Part shown: piece after piece, positions 9,211-18,769 of the stretch
Layout: each line of letters starts with the position of its first letter
Numbering within the stretch: position 1 is the first letter of the stretch
DNA from: Prostheceraeus crozeri
Lineage: Eukaryota > Platyhelminthes > Polycladida > Euryleptidae
Direction: 5' to 3'
Assembly (NCBI GenBank): GCA_907163375.1
Contig: CAJQUW010006352.1
Span: 1 to 64,000 of the forward strand
Length of the DNA: 64,000 nt
Position numbers and translations under genes: made by a program
The notes under the pieces: model-generated
What the model saw: only the letters and a program-made list of their open reading frames with translations
Told to the model about the DNA's origin: nothing
Databases searched by the model: none

Positions 9211-10625
9211 AGTAGTAACAAAAGATCCATAATAAACACAGCGCGCCCTCCCCCCCCTCTGGAACGGTAGAGTGTCGTGGTCGGCCGCCGTGGTGCTTCG
9301 GGTCTGAGTCCCCCCCCCTCTGGAACGACAGAGGTTGTGGTCTGTCGTGGAGTGCCGGCCAGGTGGGTTCCCGTTCACAACATGTTCGCTGACTCCCCCC
9401 CCTCTGCAACGACAGAGTGTGAGACTCGAGTGAGTTGGTCCGACCGCCTGGTTGACTTGGGCGACCGTCCAGGTTGACGTGGGCGACCGTCTAGGTTGAC
9501 GTGGGCGACCGTCTAGGTTGACGTGGGCGACCGTCTAGGTTGTCGTGGATGGTGAAATGGCTGCCAGATTCGGATTCAGCGTGAAATTCTGCATCGGTAG
9601 GGTGAGTTTCAAGGCAATCGGTGAGAAAAAATTTTTCTTCAAAATTTTAACAGAGTTAGAATTTGGGACGTTTTGGTGTGTAGCGCCCAAACGAACCATC
9701 GGATGAGAAAACGGATTTCAGATTTGGAATCAGCGTGAAATTCTCTATCTGTATGGTGAGTTTCAAGGCAATCGGCGAGAAAAATTTCGCTGACGTCCCC
9801 CCCCTCTGGACAGCTTGCTTCGATTTTGGCTTCCAGTGGACGGATTTTGTCGTGCCATAGCTCGTTTGAAAGCTAAGAGTGAGACAAATTCAGTGAAAGA
9901 ATCGGCTTGTTCCTATCTGTCTTCGTTTAGATGTGAGACGCCATTTAAGATTTTGGGACATTGGTGAAAAACGACAGAGTTAGAATTTGGGACGTTTTGG
10001 TGTGTAGCGCCCAAACGAACCATCGGATGAGAAAACGGATTTCAGATTTGGAATCAGCGTGAAATTCTCTATCTGTATGGTGAGTTTCAAGGCAATCGGC
10101 GAGAAAAATTTCGCTGACGTCCCCCCCCCCTCTGGACAGCTTGCTTCGATTTTGGCTTCCAGTGGACGGATTTTGTCGTGCCATAGCTCGTTTGAAAGCT
10201 AAGAGTGAGACAAATTCAGTGAAAGAATCGGCTTGTTCCTATCTGTCTTCGTTTAGATGTGAGACGCCATTTAAGATTTTGGGACATTGGTGAAAAACGA
10301 CAGAGTTAGAATTTGGGACGTTTTGGGCTCTAGCTTCAAAACGAAGGCTCGGATGGGAAAACGGATTTTAGATTTGGAATCAGCGTGAAATTCTTTATCT
10401 GTATGATGAGTTTCATGTCAATCGGAGAGTTTCAAGTCAATCGGCGAGAAAAATTTTCAACATTTTTCGGAATTTTTGCGATGGCTGCCTACTGTAGAGC
10501 CAAAACGAAGCATCGGATGGGAAAACGGAGGCCAGATTCGGATTCAGCGTCAAATTCTACATGGAAATGGTGTATTTCCAGCTCAATCGGAGCACTAGAA
10601 CCGGAGATAGACGGGTTTTTTAGTG
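9211..10625 (+). repeat. Left terminus: G/C-run subrepeats of the palindromic element
   Basis: From the AG terminus inward: a stretch with 'CCCCCCCTCTGGAACG' repeated about four times (9,249, 9,310, 9,398, 9,800 region), then ~317-bp subrepeats carrying 'GAGTTTCAAGGCAATCGG', 'CGCTGACGTCCCCCCCC' and 'CAGAGTTAGAATTTGGGACG'. The same subrepeat family forms the termini of elements A (33.3-35.5 and 49.3-50.8 kb) and B (61.2-62.96 kb). There is no coding signal; open frames here follow the repeats. Confidence 0.75.
9451..9550 (+). repeat. 22-bp tandem repeat, left arm
   Basis: About four and a half copies of GTTGACGTGGGCGACCGTCTAG in a head-to-tail row. The mirror copy is at about 31,114-31,212. 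It could be a protein-binding array near the terminus. Confidence 0.8.
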
Positions 10626-10640
10626 TTTGGATGATGGGTG

Positions 10641-10674
10641 TTACGTCATCAGCTGATCACCACACACTATATAA
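10641..10674 (+). promoter_or_regulatory. CRE/E-box plus TATA promoter, left arm
   Basis: TTACGTCATCAGCTGATCA (CRE-like site and CAGCTG) is followed by TATATAA at 10,668-10,674. A purine-rich start region lies ~30 bp on, at GACTTGTCATTT. The block is conserved in the mirror position (29,510-29,543, minus strand) and in element A (35,476-35,509). It reads inward, toward the modules and the AATAAA array, so it probably makes a long leader or non-coding transcript. Confidence 0.6.
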
Positions 10675-11160
10675 GCTGGGAACCGAGAGAGACTTGTCAT
10701 TTAGAGGAGAACGATTGTCAGAAGTAGGTCGTCTCTCTGAGCTCCGATGATAGCTTCGGACATTCCAAATTCCGAGTTTCTGTAAGAAACCGACTTAGAA
10801 AATTTCATTGCTGATATCAGCTAAGGCGTCAGACTTAGAGGTTCGCCAGGAGATGGCCTTCGTCTCCAGGCCATAAAAGACTCCAAAACTTTAAAGGCTT
10901 GTAACTTTGCTTCTACAAGTCCGTTTGACTTGATTCAAAAAAGGTTCGGTCGCTATTGACCTGCCCTAAGTGATGGACTACTTATAAAATTTCATAAGTA
11001 GTGCTAAAAAGTTGAAAAATTTAAATTCACTAGTTTTGGAGGTTTTCTGGGGTTTTCGACCCTGCTGAAGTCAATGAAAGCATTTTTAATGATGTCTGAG
11101 CCAGTCTTCTCATGGTATAAGCGGCTTTTCACTGAAAGTGAGCAAGACACGGAGAGTTTT

Positions 11161-11350
11161 GCTGTAATATTCCACTGACAGGGTGTTCCTTCGGGACGGC
11201 GGACGATGCCGTAGTGATAAGTGTGGCAAGGGAATGTGTCATATTTGAGACCGTAACCGCTGGGACAACTCATGTCTCATGTTGGGCATTTGACACAGCT
11301 CTCAACGTAGCACTTTGAACGCCAATCGGTTGAGTCTTAGCTATCTTGTC
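11161..11350 (+). repeat. Structured leader module type 1, left arm
   Basis: This opens GCTGTAATATTCC and contains GTTCCTTCGGGACGGCGG (a hairpin with a UUCG loop), then a TGCCGTAG word, CATGTTGGGCATT and a CTCAACGTAG word. Two other modules in each arm and three in element A follow the same plan with different sequence. Similarity is at the nucleotide level, while translated frames do not agree, so I favour a structured RNA or DNA element over a gene. Confidence 0.5.
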
Positions 11351-11838
11351 ATGGGTGGCCTCTAAACATCTCCATTGCAAAACGCTGGTGAATCAAGCTC
11401 TCTACGGCTTGCTATCAAGCTGATCAAAGCAATAACTTGGGATGTTTCCTCAAGGTTTTCAAGTATGCTGAGTTCAAATCTGCTATCAGATTTCAAATTT
11501 AACTAAGTCTAAGGCAGCTTTGAGGGGTTAGATCCCAGCTACTGTTCACTACCTTTGACTCGACGTTACTGTTACCACTTCGGGGCAGTGACAATGATGT
11601 CTTAAGCTGTAAATAGCGGGTATCGGGGAAGATCTCTCACTTCCCTAGTGATCAGTACAAGGCCTTCGGGCTGTCGACGGGATCGAGTGCCACTCACTAC
11701 ACTCAAATCTATCATTCCTCACTAAGTGTAAATTACTGACTATACATTTGTCCTGCTATCAGGTTGTTTTGACTTGCTATCTAGTTGAATAGTATCTTGC
11801 TATCAAGAGATTCACTTCTGCTCATAAAGCACATCATC

Positions 11839-12030
11839 GCTGTAATACCTCCTTTGCTCGAGCGTTCCTTCGGGACGGCGGGTACTGCCGTAGAGGGATT
11901 GTGTTGCACGGGTTGTTCGTCGTTTGTTAGACCGAAACCTCTGAGCCGTTGCTCATGTTGGGCATTCGACTTCATACTCAACGTGACGTTTTCTCTCGCC
12001 AGGTCAGAGTACTTCAGCCATTCGACAAAG
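11839..12030 (+). repeat. Structured leader module type 2, left arm
   Basis: It opens GCTGTAATACCTCC, holds the same GTTCCTTCGGGACGGCGG hairpin and TGCCGTAG word, and ends ATTCGACAAAG followed by GTTAGT, which looks like a splice donor. An acceptor-like CTTCCTTTTTCAG lies ~120 bp on. It is preceded by repeated GCTATCA words. It may be a 5' leader exon. The element A counterpart is at 38,038. Confidence 0.5.
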
Positions 12031-12410
12031 GTTAGTCTTTATGATATGGAGTAGAGTGAAATGTAATTCATTAGATGCCCCTTCAATGATTGCTCCCATG
12101 ATAAACGTTGATGAGACAAATGAAATGATTCTCATCTTCCTTTTTCAGTGATTGAAATCTACTAACATACTACCGTATAATCGGCCACTATGGGGCAAGC
12201 TCGCCAGGTCAGAGTACTTCAGCCATTCGACAAAGGTTAGTCTTTATGATATGGAGTAGAGTGAAATGTAATTCATTAGATGCCCCTTCAATGATTGCTC
12301 CCATGATAAACGTTGATGAGACAAATGAAATGATTCTCATCTTCCTTTTTCAGTGATTGAAATCTACTAACATACTACCGTATAATCGGCCACTATGGGG
12401 CAAGACATGA
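12001..12410 (+). repeat. 205-bp tandem duplication, left arm
   Basis: Two head-to-tail copies (from 12,001 and 12,206) of a 205-bp unit running from AGGTCAGAGTACTTC to GGGGCAAGCTCGCC. The right arm has three copies (27,585-28,180). The unit includes the intron-like segment after module 2, so donor and acceptor-like sites are multiplied. Confidence 0.8.
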
Positions 12411-12466
12411 TAGAGCCTTCAATGCGCTTTGCCCTGGGCAGTCTTTAGACTGGCGAATACTATCAT
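12407..12466 (+). ncRNA. Candidate three-way-junction RNA motif, copy 1 (left arm)
   Basis: Sixty bases closed by ATGATAG/CTATCAT. Inside are a small hairpin with AGC/GCT at its base, then TTTGCC pairing with GGCGAA around CAGTC-TTTA-GACTG. Copy 2 (12,879) keeps the pairing with different bases. Whether it acts as RNA or as a DNA site is unknown. Confidence 0.45.
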
Positions 12467-12517
12467 TAAGTTGAATCTGCTATCAGTCAAGTTGAAGGTT
12501 GCGTCGCATTAGAGGGG

Positions 12518-12524
12518 TATATAA
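12518..12524 (+). promoter_or_regulatory. TATA box for the 88-codon ORF, left arm
   Basis: GGTATATAAACC sits 34 bp before the ATG at 12,552. The expected start of transcription falls in CATTTCATTTCAAT, leaving a very short 5' leader. The same sequence is mirrored at 27,453-27,459. Confidence 0.6.
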
Positions 12525-12551
12525 ACCACTGCCTCTCATTTCATTTCAATC

Positions 12552-12818
12552 ATGCAGACGCCGAACAGTCAAGTCAGCTCTCCTCGCGGACCGCAGTTAA
12601 GGCCGCGAAATTTATTTGAGGAGTTTGTCAGGCTAGAGGAGCAAGACAGAGTTTTTAATAATCTTGCTCGGATTGGCAATCCGATGACAGCAACTGCTGT
12701 CAATCCAACGGAATGGCGCTACATTCCACTTTTTAGCCATGTACCAGTTAGTGTGGAAGTCGACAGTGCTACCAAAGAGAGAGTCAAAGACTCTCTCAGT
12801 AGAATTGGTAGGGTGTAA
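12552..12818 (+). CDS. 88-aa protein of the palindromic element, left arm copy
   Basis: Starts MQTPNSQVSSPRGPQLRPRN and continues with a charged helical stretch (LFEEFVRLEEQDRVFNNL), then a mixed region ending DSLSRIGRV. A TATA box lies in correct position just upstream, which makes it the best protein-coding candidate in the element. The right-arm copy encodes the same protein. I recognise no domain. It could be a small regulatory or DNA-binding protein. The alternative is a chance ORF in a leader. Confidence 0.5.
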   Translation: MQTPNSQVSSPRGPQLRPRNLFEEFVRLEEQDRVFNNLARIGNPMTATAVNPTEWRYIPLFSHVPVSVEVDSATKERVKDSLSRIGRV

Positions 12819-12878
12819 GATGACGTTACTCCCGAGAACGAACCATCGGCTCTCTTAAGGGCCACCATGGGGCAAGAC

Positions 12879-12937
12879 ATGATAGAACCTCCTCGCGGTT
12901 TGCCCTGGGCAGTCTTCGGACTGGCGAATACTATCAT
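12879..12937 (+). ncRNA. Candidate three-way-junction RNA motif, copy 2 (left arm)
   Basis: Closed by ATGATAG/CTATCAT, with AAC/GTT in the first hairpin (AGC/GCT in copy 1, a compensatory A-T to G-C change) and CAGTC-TTCG-GACTG in the second. Directly followed, as in copy 1, by TAAGTTGAATCTGCTATCAGTCAA, then by module 3. Confidence 0.5.
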
Positions 12938-12983
12938 TAAGTTGAATCTGCTATCAGTCAACTTGAACGTTGCAAATGAAGTT

Positions 12984-13185
12984 CGGTGTAATACTTCCTT
13001 TCGACGGGCGTTCCTGTAAAGGGCGGCGGTGAAACCCGTAGCTATGTATACCGCAAGGGACATTCGGCAATGGTCAATCTTGTTAAACCTCTCTGCGTCA
13101 TGTTTGCAAGTGATTGCCTCTGTCTCAACGTAGTATGCATTCGCGCCAGGGCGACATTTAGCCAACTGTCGAAGGTTGCCTAAAA
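12984..13185 (+). repeat. Structured leader module type 3, left arm
   Basis: Opens CGGTGTAATACTTCC, carries GCGTTCCTGTAAAGGGCGGCGG in the hairpin position, then CCCGTAGC, CATGTTTGCAAG and CTCAACGTAG words, and ends GCCAGGGCGACATTTAGCC. It aligns with modules 1 and 2 in word order but not in any protein frame. A long minus-strand ORF across it is probably chance. The element A counterpart is at 36,348. Confidence 0.45.
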
Positions 13186-13204
13186 CTTTCCATTGCATAC
13201 GTTA

Positions 13205-13680
13205 TGAGAACCATGAGTTCTACCTGTCTCTATCAATGAGACGAATTGATGAATGGAATGAAATGGGAGGACACTCACGCGCCACACGCAACATAACACA
13301 CTTCTCTCTTCCGTAGTCTAACAAGCTCTTTACACATGGATCGCAGTCGATTGCTATCCCTATATCAGAAGTGTAAGCTATCTTAATTTTATCTAACACT
13401 ATTTCATCTACCATTATCATCCATATGAAATGTTATAAGAATTGCAAGTTAGACTAAGCGTGCTACTATTTCCAAATGAAAAGTATACATGGTTAAATCA
13501 TCCACTTAAGCCCATCCGTAGTCTAACAAGCTCTTTACACATGGATCGCAGTGGATTGCTATCCCTGTATCAGAAGTGTAAGCTATCTAAATTTTATTTA
13601 ACACTATTTCATCTACCATCATCACCCATATGAAGTGTCATAAGATTTACAAGTTAGACTAAGCGTTCTACTATTTGTAA
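13205..13680 (+). repeat. Duplicated ~205-bp segment before the array, left arm
   Basis: The words CCGTAGTCTAACAAGCTCTT and GCAGTCGATTGCTATCC occur at 13,311 and again at 13,516, giving a second 205-bp tandem duplication in this arm. The mirror copy is at 26,335-26,760. There is no convincing gene; short ORFs on both strands follow the repeat. Confidence 0.6.
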
Positions 13681-13689
13681 ATGAAAGAT

Positions 13690-16600
13690 ATCGTTTCAAC
13701 AGTTTACAGATTGAAAATAAAGTTTCAATAGTGTGTGCGTTAGAAATAAAGCTTTATCTGTTTGTATGTTAGAAACAAAATAAAGTTTACAAGATAAAAA
13801 GTAAAGTTTCACCACTTTACAAGTTAAGAATAAAGTTCTATCTGTTTATATGTTAGAAATAAAATAAAGTTTCAATAGTTTGCAAGTTAAAAATAAAGTT
13901 TCAATAGTTTACAAGTTTTAAAATAAAGTTTAAATAGTGTGCAAGATAAAAAATAAAGTTTGAACAGTTTACAAGCTGAAAATAAAGTTTTAATAGTATA
14001 CACGTTGGAAATAAAGTTTTAATAGTTTATGTGCTTCAAAATAGAGTTATAACAGTTTATATGTTAGAAATAAAATGAAGTTTACAAGTTAAGAATAAAG
14101 TTCTATCTGTTTGTATGATAGAAATAAAACAAAGTTTCAACCGTTTACAAGTGAAAAATAAAGTTTCAACAGTTTACAAGTTAAAATTAAAGCTTCAACA
14201 ATTACAAGTTAAAAATAAAACTTCAAAAGTTTACCAGTTAGAAATAAAGTTTCATCAGTTTACAAGTCAAAATAAAGTTTCAACAGATTATAAGTTAAAA
14301 GAAAAGTTCCAATAGTATGTGCATTAGAAATAACGTTTCAGCTGTTTGTATGTTAGAAATAAGATAAAGTTTCAATTGTGTGTACGTTAGAAATAAAGTT
14401 CTATCTGTTTCTATGATAGAAATAAAACAAATTTTCAACCGTTAACAAGTTAAAAATAAAGTTTTAAGAGTTTACAAGTTAAAACTAATGTTTCAATAGT
14501 GTGTGTATGTTAAGAATAAAGTTTTATCTGTTTGTATGTTAGAAATAGAATGAAGTTTCACCAGTTTACAAGTTACGAATAAAGTTCTATCTCTTTAAGT
14601 TTATAAGTTAAGAAATAAAGTTCTATCTGTTTATATGTTAGGAATAGAATGAAGTTTCACTAGTTTACAAGTTAAGAATAAAGTTCTATCTGTTTATATG
14701 TTAGAAATAAAATAAAGTTTCAATAGTTTGCAAGTTAAAAATAAAGTTTCAATAGTTTACAAGTTTTAAAATAAAGTTTAAATAGTGTGCAAGATAAAAA
14801 ATAAAGTTTGAACAGTTTACAAGCTGAAAATAAAGTTTTAATAGTGTACACGTTGGAAATAAAGTTTTAATAGTTTATGTGCTTCAAAATAGAGTTATAA
14901 CAGTTTATATGTTAGAAATAAAATGAAGTTTACAAGTTAAGAATAAAGTTCTATCTGTTTGTATGATAGAAATAAAACAAAGTTTCAACCGTTTACAAGT
15001 TAAAAATAAAGTTTCAACAGTTTACAAGTTAAAATTAAAGCTTCAACAATTACAAGTTAAAAATAAAACTTCAAAAGTTTACCAGTTAGAAATAAAGTTT
15101 CATCAGTTTACAAGTCAAAATAAAGTTTCAACAGATTATAAGTTAAAAGAAAAGTTCCAATAGTATGTGCATTAGAAATAACGTTTCAGCTGTTTGTATG
15201 TTAGAAATAAGATAAAGTTTCAATTGTGTGTACGTTAGAAATAAAGTTCTATCTGTTTCTATGATAGAAATAAAACAAATTTTCAACCGTTAACAAGTTA
15301 AAAATAAAGTTTTAAGAGTTTACAAGTTAAAATTAAAGCTTCAACAATTACAAGTTAAAAATAAAACTTCAAAAGTTTACCAGTTAGAAATAAAGTTTCA
15401 CCAGTTTACAAGTTAAGAATAAAGTTCTATCTGTTTATATGTTAGAAATAAAATAAAGTTTCAATAGTTTGCAAGTTAAAAATAAAGTTTCAATAGTTTA
15501 CAAGTTTTAAAATAAAGTTTAAATAGTGTGCAAGATAAAAAATAAAGTTTGAACAGTTTACAAGCTGAAAATAAAGTTTTAATAGTGTACACGTTGGAAT
15601 TAAGGATTTGTGTGTTCCTATTTTGTCTGTTCGTTGTAGTAGCTACGTTCATAACCAATGCTTCTTTCCTCCTTACCTCAACACTGTCAAAGTCCTATAT
15701 GGTTATCATTGCTCGCTATATGACAGTTACCAGCTGTATCTATTTTATCTGTTTCAAACCATTGATTTGTAATGCATGCTTGTTACAGTTATTCAATAAA
15801 TGTTATTATGCGAAGAGTTGTTGTTGTTATCATGCGACGGATGGGTTAGATGAAGGGTGATCATATCTTTTTCAAAGGACTGTGGAACATTGATTTCCAT
15901 GATGAGGATTATAACAGTTAGATTTGATGACGAATAAGATTTACTAGTTTGCAAGTTAGACTAAGCGTTCTATTATTTGTAAATGAAAGATATAGTTTCA
16001 ATAGTTTACACGTTAAAAATAAAGTTTCAATAGTGTGTATGTTAAGAATAAAGTTCTATCTGTTTGTATGTTAGAAATAAAATGAAGTTTCATCAGTTTA
16101 CAAGTTAAGAATAAAGTTTTATCAGCTTGTATGTTAGAAATAAAATAAAGTTTCAAGAGTTTACAAGTTTCAACAGTGTATACGTTAGAAATAAAGTTTT
16201 AGCTGTTTGTATGTTAAAAATAAAATAAAGTTTCAACCGTTTACAAGTTAAAAATGAAGTTTCAATAGTGTATATGTTAAGAATAAAGTTCTATCTGTTT
16301 ATATGTTAGAAATAAAAATGAAGGTTCACCAGTTTACAAGTTAAGAATAAAGTTTTATCTGCTTGTATGTCAGAAATCAAATAAAGTTTCACCAGTTTAC
16401 AAGTTAAAAAATAAAGTTTCAATAGTGTGTACGTTAGAAATAAAGTTTTAGCTGTTTGTATGTTAAAAATAAAATAAAGTTTCAACCGTTTACAAGTTAA
16501 AAATGAAGTTTCAATAGTGTATATGTTAAGAATAAAGTTCTATCTGTTTATATGTTAGAAATAAAAATGAAGGTTCACCAGTTTACAAGTTAAGAATAAA

Positions 16601-18720
16601 GTTTTATCTGCTTGTATGTCAGAAATCAAATAAAGTTTCACCAGTTTACAAGTTAAAAAATAAAGTTTCAATAGTGTGTACGTTAGAAATAAAGTTTTAG
16701 CTGTTTGTATGTTAAAAATAAAATAAAGTTTCAACCGTTTACAAGTTAAAAATGAAGTTTCAATAGTGTATATGTTAAGAATAAAGTTCTATCTGTTTAT
16801 ATGTTAGAAATAAAAATGAAGGTTCACCAGTTTACAAGTTAAGAATAAAGTTTTATCTGCTTGTATGTCAGAAATCAAATAAAGTTTCACCAGTTTACAA
16901 GTTAAAAAATAAAGTTTCAATAGTGTGTACGTTAGAAATAAAGTTTTAGCTGTTTGTATGTTAAAAATAAAATAAAGTTTCAACCGTTTACAAGTTAAAA
17001 ATGAAGTTTCAATAGTGTATATGTTAAGAATAAAGTTCTATCTGTTTATATGTTAGAAATAAAAATGAAGGTTCACCAGTTTACAAGTTAAGAATAAAGT
17101 TTTATCTGCTTGTATGTCAGAAATCAAATAAAGTTTCACCAGTTTACAAGTTAAAAAATAAAGTTTCAATAGTGTGTACGTTAGAAATAAAGTTTCAATA
17201 GTGTATATGTTAAGAATAAAGCTTTATCTGTTTGTATGTTAGACATAAAACAAAGTTTCAACCGTTAACAAGTTAAAAATAAAGTTTCAATAGTGTGTAT
17301 GATGGAAATAAAGTTTAAGCGCTTTGTGCGTTAAAAATAAAGTTTCAACATTGTGTACGTTAAGAATAAAGTTCTATCTGTTTATATGTTAGAAATAAAA
17401 ATGAAGGTTCATCAGTTTACAAGTTAAGAATAAAGTTTTATCTGCTTGTATGTCAGAAATGAAATAAAGTTTCACCAGTTTAAAAGTTAAGAATGAAGTT
17501 TCAATAGTGTGTATGATAAGAATATACTTCTATCTGTTTATATGTTAGAAATAAAATGAAGTTTCGTCAGTTTACAAGTTAAGAATACATTTTATCTGCT
17601 TGTATGTTAGAATTAAAGCAAAGTTTCAACCGTTTACAGGTTAAAAATAAAGTTTCAATAGTTAACACGTTAAAAATAAAGTTTCAATAGTGTGTATGTT
17701 AAGAATAAAGTTCTATCTGTTTGTATGTTAGAAATAAAATGAAGTTTCATCAGTTTACAAGTTAAGAATAAAGTTTTATCTGTTTGTATGTTAGACATAA
17801 AACAAAGTTTCAACCGTTAACAAGTTAAAAATAAAGTTTCAATAGTTTACAAGTTAAAACTAATGTTTCAATAGTGCATATGTTAAGAATAAAGTTTTAT
17901 CTGTTTCTATGTTAGAAATAAAATGAAGCTTCACCAGTTTACAAGTTAAGAATAAAGTTTTATCAGCTTGTATGTTAGAAATAAAATGAAGTTTCACCAG
18001 TTTACAAATTAAAAATAAAGTTTCAATAGTGTGTACGTTAGAAATAAAGTTTCAACCGTTTACAAGTTAAAAATAAAGTTTCAACAGTGTCTACGTTAGA
18101 AATAAAGTTTTATCTGTTGGTAAAGTACGATCGTAGGATTTACTAGTTTGCAAGTTAGACTCAGCATTCTACTAGTTGTAAATGAAAATATCGTTTCAGC
18201 CGTTTACAAGTTAAAAATAAAGTTTCAACGGTGTGTACGTTAGAAATAAAGTTTTAGCTGTTTATATGTTAGAAACAAAATAAAGTTTCAACAGTTTACA
18301 AGTTGAAAAATAAAGTTTCAACAGTGTATACGTTAGAAATAAATGAAAGTAAGACCTTCATCGTATGCGTATTCAAAGCATGTTTTGTAAATCAAATGTG
18401 TGTAGTCCTGACATGATAGAATCGCGTTAGAAATAAAGTTTCAGCCGTTTACAAGTTAAAAATAAAGTTTTAGCTGTTTATATGTTAGAAACAAAATAAA
18501 GTTTCAACAGTTTACAGATTAAAATAAAGTTTCAACAGTGTGTACGTTACAAATAAAGTTTTAGCTGTTTATATGTTAGAAACAAAATAAAGTTTCAACA
18601 GTTTACAAGTTGAAAAATAAAGTTTCAACAGTGTGTACGTTAGAAATAAATGAAAGTAAGACCTTCATCGTATGAGTATTCAAAGCATGTTTTGTAAATC
18701 AAATGTGTGTAGTCCTGACA
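13690..18720 (+). repeat. ~30-bp AATAAA tandem array, left arm
   Basis: Roughly 150 units of 29-34 bp of the form GTTTCAAYAGTKTRYAHGTT followed by a short spacer and AATAAA. Every unit thus offers a poly(A) signal on the plus strand, the strand read by promoters of this arm. Higher-order repeats are present: an ~848-bp block in two copies (13.83-15.6 kb) and a ~249-bp block in four copies (16.2-17.2 kb). The ~66-codon ORFs at 14,115 and 14,963 are by-products. Confidence 0.85.
15602..15895 (+). other. Captured exonuclease-gene fragment in the left array
   Basis: Inside the array lies ~290 bp highly similar to 59,400-59,690 of element B, in inverted orientation relative to B. It encodes VLYGYHCSLYDSYQLYL, the DEDDh motif III end of the exonuclease, its 3' flank, and the first codons of the next gene. 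The mirror copy is at 22,380-22,675. It ties the palindromic element to a B-like Polinton. Confidence 0.75.
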
Positions 18721-18733
18721 TGATAGAATTAAG

Positions 18734-18755
18734 CTTGACAAACGCGTTTGTCAAG
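18734..18755. repeat. Perfect dyad at the palindrome centre
   Basis: CTTGACAAACGCGTTTGTCAAG is a 22-bp perfect palindrome with no spacer. The arms continue outward after a 4-5 base asymmetry (AATTAAG versus TTCATTTAATT). Confidence 0.95.
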
Positions 18756-18769
18756 TTCATTTAATTCTA

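Noticed and set aside
9113-9477. Several 60-100-codon ORFs in GC-rich terminus DNA
   Set aside because: They overlap on both strands and follow the poly-C/G subrepeats.
11161-11350. Hammerhead or HDV-like self-cleaving ribozyme in the modules
   Set aside because: I could not find the CUGAUGA...GAAA core or an HDV double-pseudoknot pattern.
11004-11981. Modules 1 and 2 as protein-coding genes on either strand
   Set aside because: Nucleotide words are conserved between modules but no reading frame is; proteins from the two modules do not align.
12719-13198. 159-codon minus-strand ORF (and its mirror at 26,779-27,258)
   Set aside because: It crosses the 88-aa gene, an RNA-like motif and module 3. 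The equivalent frame is not kept in element A's module 3.
14115-15163. Repeated 66-codon ORFs (MIEIKQSFNRLQVKNK), also four times in the right arm
   Set aside because: They are the translation of the ~30-bp array unit; their number follows the ~847-bp block and no promoter precedes them.
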